64,000 bases of DNA from the NCBI RefSeq assembly GCF_003945765.1, contig NZ_CP027712.1, positions 1,798,001-1,862,000 of the forward strand, given 5' to 3'. Below, one piece after another: positions 61,661 to 64,000 of the stretch. The notes under the pieces are model-generated. The model ran no database searches. It was not told where the DNA came from and saw only the letters and a list, made by a program, of their open reading frames with translations. A program made the translations under genes and the position numbers. Origin of the DNA: Pseudomonas chlororaphis subsp. chlororaphis. GTDB lineage: Bacteria; Pseudomonadota; Gammaproteobacteria; Pseudomonadales; Pseudomonadaceae. Position 1 is the first letter of the stretch, and every line of letters begins with the position of its first letter.

Positions 61661-63952
61661 ATGAGCTTCGGCGCCGATGAAGAAATCCTTCAGGATTTTC
61701 TGGTTGAGGCCGGCGAGATTCTAGAGCAACTGTCCGAACAACTGGTCGAGCTGGAAAGCCGACCGGACGATGCGGATCTGCTCAACGCAATTTTTCGCGG
61801 TTTTCACACTGTAAAAGGGGGCGCCGGCTTCCTCCAGCTCAACGAGCTGGTGGAGTGCTGCCACATCGCCGAGAACGTGTTCGACATCCTGCGCAAGGGT
61901 GAGCGTCGCGTCGACGCGGAACTGATGGACGTAGTGCTCGAAGCGCTGGACGCAGTGAACGGCATGTTCGGCCAGGTGCGCGAGCGTACCGAGATCACCG
62001 CCGCCACTCCGGAGCTGCTGGCTGCCCTGGCCCGTCTGGCCGAGCCTGCGGGGGCCGAGGAGGTCGCCGCGCCGGTGGCCGACGTTGAGACAGTTGTTGA
62101 AGCCGTTGCCGAGCCGGTCGCCGAGTCGACCGAAAGCGAGTCCGGCGATATCACCGACAGCGAGTTCGAGCAGCTGCTCGATTCGCTCAATGCCGCCAAG
62201 GCCGAGGCCGAAGCCCCGGCTGCTGTTGCTCCCGCGACGCCTGCCGCCGGCAGCGAAGCGGCCAGCGACGAAATCACCGATGCCGAGTTCGAGTCGTTGC
62301 TCGATCAATTGCACGGCAAGGGCCAGTTCGCACCGGATGCGGTGGCCCCTTCGGCCACGGCGCCGGCTGCGGAAAAAGCCGCGGCCAGCGATGAAATCAC
62401 CGATGACGAGTTCGAAGCCCTGCTGGATCAGCTGCATGGCAAAGGCAACTTTGCGGTCGATGCGCTGGACTCCGCGGTGGCAGCGGCGGTACCGCCGGCT
62501 GCGCCAAGCGCGGCCGCCGCCGGTAGCGACCTGATCACCGACCAGGAATTCGAATCCCTGCTCGACGAGCTGCATGGCAAGGGCAAGTTCTCTGAAGTGC
62601 CCGCAGCCGCGGCGACCGTGGGTAGCGCAACGGCCGCCACGGCTCCGGCGCCTGCCGCCATCGCCAAGCCAGCGGTGAAGAAGCCCGAAGCCAAGGCCGA
62701 AACGCCAAAACCGGCTCCAGCCGCTGCTCCGGCGCCCGCTCGTGCTCCGGCTGCCGCCCCGGCGGAAAAGCCGGTCAGCGAAGCCGAAACCACCGTGCGG
62801 GTCGATACCGCGCGGCTGGACGAAATCATGAACATGGTCGGCGAGCTGGTGCTGGTGCGTAACCGCCTGGTGCGCCTGGGGCTCAACAGCGGCGACGAAG
62901 CCATGTCCAAGGCCGTGTCGAACCTCGACGTGGTCACGGCCGACTTGCAGACCGCGGTGATGAAGACCCGGATGCAGCCGATCAAGAAGGTCTTCGGGCG
63001 CTTCCCGCGCCTGGTTCGCGACCTGGCCCGCCAGCTCAAGAAAGAGATCAACCTGGAGCTGGTCGGCGAAGAGACCGACCTCGACAAGAACCTCGTCGAG
63101 GCCCTGGCCGACCCGCTGGTGCACTTGGTGCGCAACGCCGTCGACCACGGTATCGAGTCGCCGGAAGAGCGCGAGGAGGCGGGCAAGTCCCGTGGCGGCA
63201 AGGTGGTGCTGGCGGCCGAGCAGGAAGGCGACCATATCCTGCTGTCGATCTCCGACGACGGCAAAGGCATGGACCCGAACGTCCTGCGCGCGATTGCGGT
63301 CAAGCGTGGGGTGATGGACAAGGATGCCGCCGATCGCCTGAGCGACACCGAGTGCTACAACCTGATCTTCGCCCCGGGCTTCTCGACCAAGACCGAGATC
63401 TCCGACGTGTCCGGCCGCGGCGTGGGCATGGACGTGGTGAAGACCAAGATTTCCCAGCTCAACGGTTCGATCAACATCTACTCGACCAAGGGCCAGGGTT
63501 CGAAGATCGTCATCAAGGTGCCGCTGACCCTGGCGATCATGCCGACCCTGATGGTGATGCTGGGCAACCAGGCGTTCGCCTTCCCGCTGGTCAACGTCAA
63601 CGAAATCTTCCACCTGGACCTGTCGCGCACCAACGTGGTCGATGGCCAGGAGGTGGTGATCGTCCGCGACAAGGCGCTGCCACTGTTCTACCTCAAGCGC
63701 TGGCTGGTCAGTTCCGCCGCTCACGAAGAGCAGCGCGAAGGCCATGTGGTGATCCTTTCGGTCGGCACCCAGCGGATCGGCTTCGTCGTCGATCAACTGG
63801 TCGGCCAGGAAGAAGTCGTCATCAAGCCATTGGGCAAGATGCTCCAGGGGACTCCAGGCATGTCGGGCGCCACCATTACCGGTGACGGCCGCATCGCCCT
63901 GATTCTCGATGTTCCGAGCATGCTCAAGCGTTACGCCGCACGGCGTATTTGA
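61661..63952 (+). CDS. cheA: Chemotaxis histidine kinase CheA
   Basis: 763 residues. P1 Hpt domain (1-110, phosphoacceptor His49 in FHTVKGGAGF). A long linker (about 125-375) holds four acidic repeats (I-T-D-x-E-F-E-x-L-L) and an Ala/Pro-rich stretch instead of an obvious P2 domain. The dimerisation domain starts TTVRVDTARLDEIMNMVGEL. The P4 kinase has HLVRNAVDHGIESPEER, SDDGKGMD and GRGVGMD. The P5 CheW-like domain reaches the C-terminus. cheB is expected just beyond the window. Confidence 0.96.
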   Translation: MSFGADEEILQDFLVEAGEILEQLSEQLVELESRPDDADLLNAIFRGFHTVKGGAGFLQLNELVECCHIAENVFDILRKGERRVDAELMDVVLEALDAVNGMFGQVRERTEITAATPELLAALARLAEPAGAEEVAAPVADVETVVEAVAEPVAESTESESGDITDSEFEQLLDSLNAAKAEAEAPAAVAPATPAAGSEAASDEITDAEFESLLDQLHGKGQFAPDAVAPSATAPAAEKAAASDEITDDEFEALLDQLHGKGNFAVDALDSAVAAAVPPAAPSAAAAGSDLITDQEFESLLDELHGKGKFSEVPAAAATVGSATAATAPAPAAIAKPAVKKPEAKAETPKPAPAAAPAPARAPAAAPAEKPVSEAETTVRVDTARLDEIMNMVGELVLVRNRLVRLGLNSGDEAMSKAVSNLDVVTADLQTAVMKTRMQPIKKVFGRFPRLVRDLARQLKKEINLELVGEETDLDKNLVEALADPLVHLVRNAVDHGIESPEEREEAGKSRGGKVVLAAEQEGDHILLSISDDGKGMDPNVLRAIAVKRGVMDKDAADRLSDTECYNLIFAPGFSTKTEISDVSGRGVGMDVVKTKISQLNGSINIYSTKGQGSKIVIKVPLTLAIMPTLMVMLGNQAFAFPLVNVNEIFHLDLSRTNVVDGQEVVIVRDKALPLFYLKRWLVSSAAHEEQREGHVVILSVGTQRIGFVVDQLVGQEEVVIKPLGKMLQGTPGMSGATITGDGRIALILDVPSMLKRYAARRI
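62144..62587 (+). repeat. Four imperfect coding repeats in the CheA linker
   Basis: Residues 162-309 of CheA contain ITDSEFEQLLDSL, ITDAEFESLLDQLHGKG, ITDDEFEALLDQLHGKG and ITDQEFESLLDELHGKG, spaced 41, 41 and 46 residues apart (Ile164, 205, 246, 292). They are separated by Ala/Pro-rich spacers, which suggests tandem duplication. The core resembles the CheY-binding peptides of FliM and CheZ. Confidence 0.85.
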
Positions 63953-63962
63953 ATACCGGAGG

Positions 63963-63988
63963 GGCGGGGCCATTTGCCTTGCCCCGCC
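63963..63988 (+). terminator. Hairpin after cheA
   Basis: GGCGGGGC (63963-63970) pairs perfectly with GCCCCGCC (63981-63988) around a ten-base loop. There is no T-run, and CGGAG follows at 63992, probably the ribosome site of the next gene. It may be an intercistronic stem rather than a true terminator. Confidence 0.5.
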
Positions 63989-64000
63989 TAACGGAGTGTT

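Overview
The window is the core flagellar and chemotaxis locus of a Pseudomonas, most likely a member of the P. fluorescens group. The basis is the gene order flgFGHIJKL, glycosylation island, fliC-flaG-fliDST, fleQ-fleSR, fliEFGHIJ, hsbA-hsbR-hptB, fliK, fliLMNOPQR-flhB, flhA-flhF-fleN-fliA, cheYZA. It also rests on a short 283-residue flagellin, FleQ with the Pseudomonas N-terminus, GC-rich codon use, and two Pseudomonas-type palindromic repeats. Every convincing gene lies on the + strand. No tRNA, rRNA, CRISPR array, IS element or prophage was seen.

Layout. 1-1.3 kb: 3' part of a TyrR/PhhR-type regulator of aromatic amino acid metabolism. 1.3-1.6 kb: a palindromic repeat, then a sigma-54 promoter. 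1.6-10 kb: rod, ring and hook-associated genes flgFGHIJKL. 10.1-31.2 kb: a flagellin glycosylation island. It holds a large Fgt1-type glycosyltransferase; a CDP-6-deoxyhexose pathway with 3,5-epimerase, C-methyltransferase, reductase and two further methyltransferases; an Fgt2-type glycosyltransferase; a pseudaminic acid pathway (PseB, C, F, G, I, without PseH); a ketoacyl-ACP synthase III homologue; and a Maf-type transferase with a small partner gene. 31.4-35.1 kb: flagellin, FlaG, cap FliD and chaperones FliS/FliT. 35.2-39.4 kb: regulators FleQ and FleS/FleR. 39.6-45.3 kb: MS ring, switch, export ATPase (fliEFGHIJ). 45.5-47.9 kb: the HsbA/HsbR/HptB partner-switching phosphorelay. 48-54.9 kb: hook-length control, switch and export gate (fliK, fliLMNOPQR, flhB). 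55.2-60.3 kb: flhA, flhF, fleN, fliA. 60.4-64 kb: cheY, cheZ, cheA; cheB probably follows outside the window.

Regulation. Sites with GG-N10-GC spacing precede flgF, fleS, fliE, fliK, fliL and flhA, and one lies inside flhA ahead of flhF. Sigma-28-like sites (TAAA-N15-GCCGATAA) precede fliC and fliS. This agrees with the four-tier FleQ / sigma-54 / FleR / FliA hierarchy known in P. aeruginosa. Strong hairpin terminators follow fgt1, the KAS III gene, fliC, fliD and fleQ.

Most noteworthy: (i) two flagellin-glycosylation machineries side by side, Fgt-type with a predicted CDP-linked C-methyl-6-deoxyhexose and Maf/pseudaminic acid-type; (ii) a short acidic motif, (D/E)-(I/V/F)-(D/E)-x-L-L, shared by the FliM and FliN N-termini, the CheZ C-terminus and four repeats in the CheA linker, suggesting extra CheY docking sites; (iii) PhhR with altered Walker B and GAFTGA motifs; (iv) a terminator hairpin almost abutting the maf start codon.
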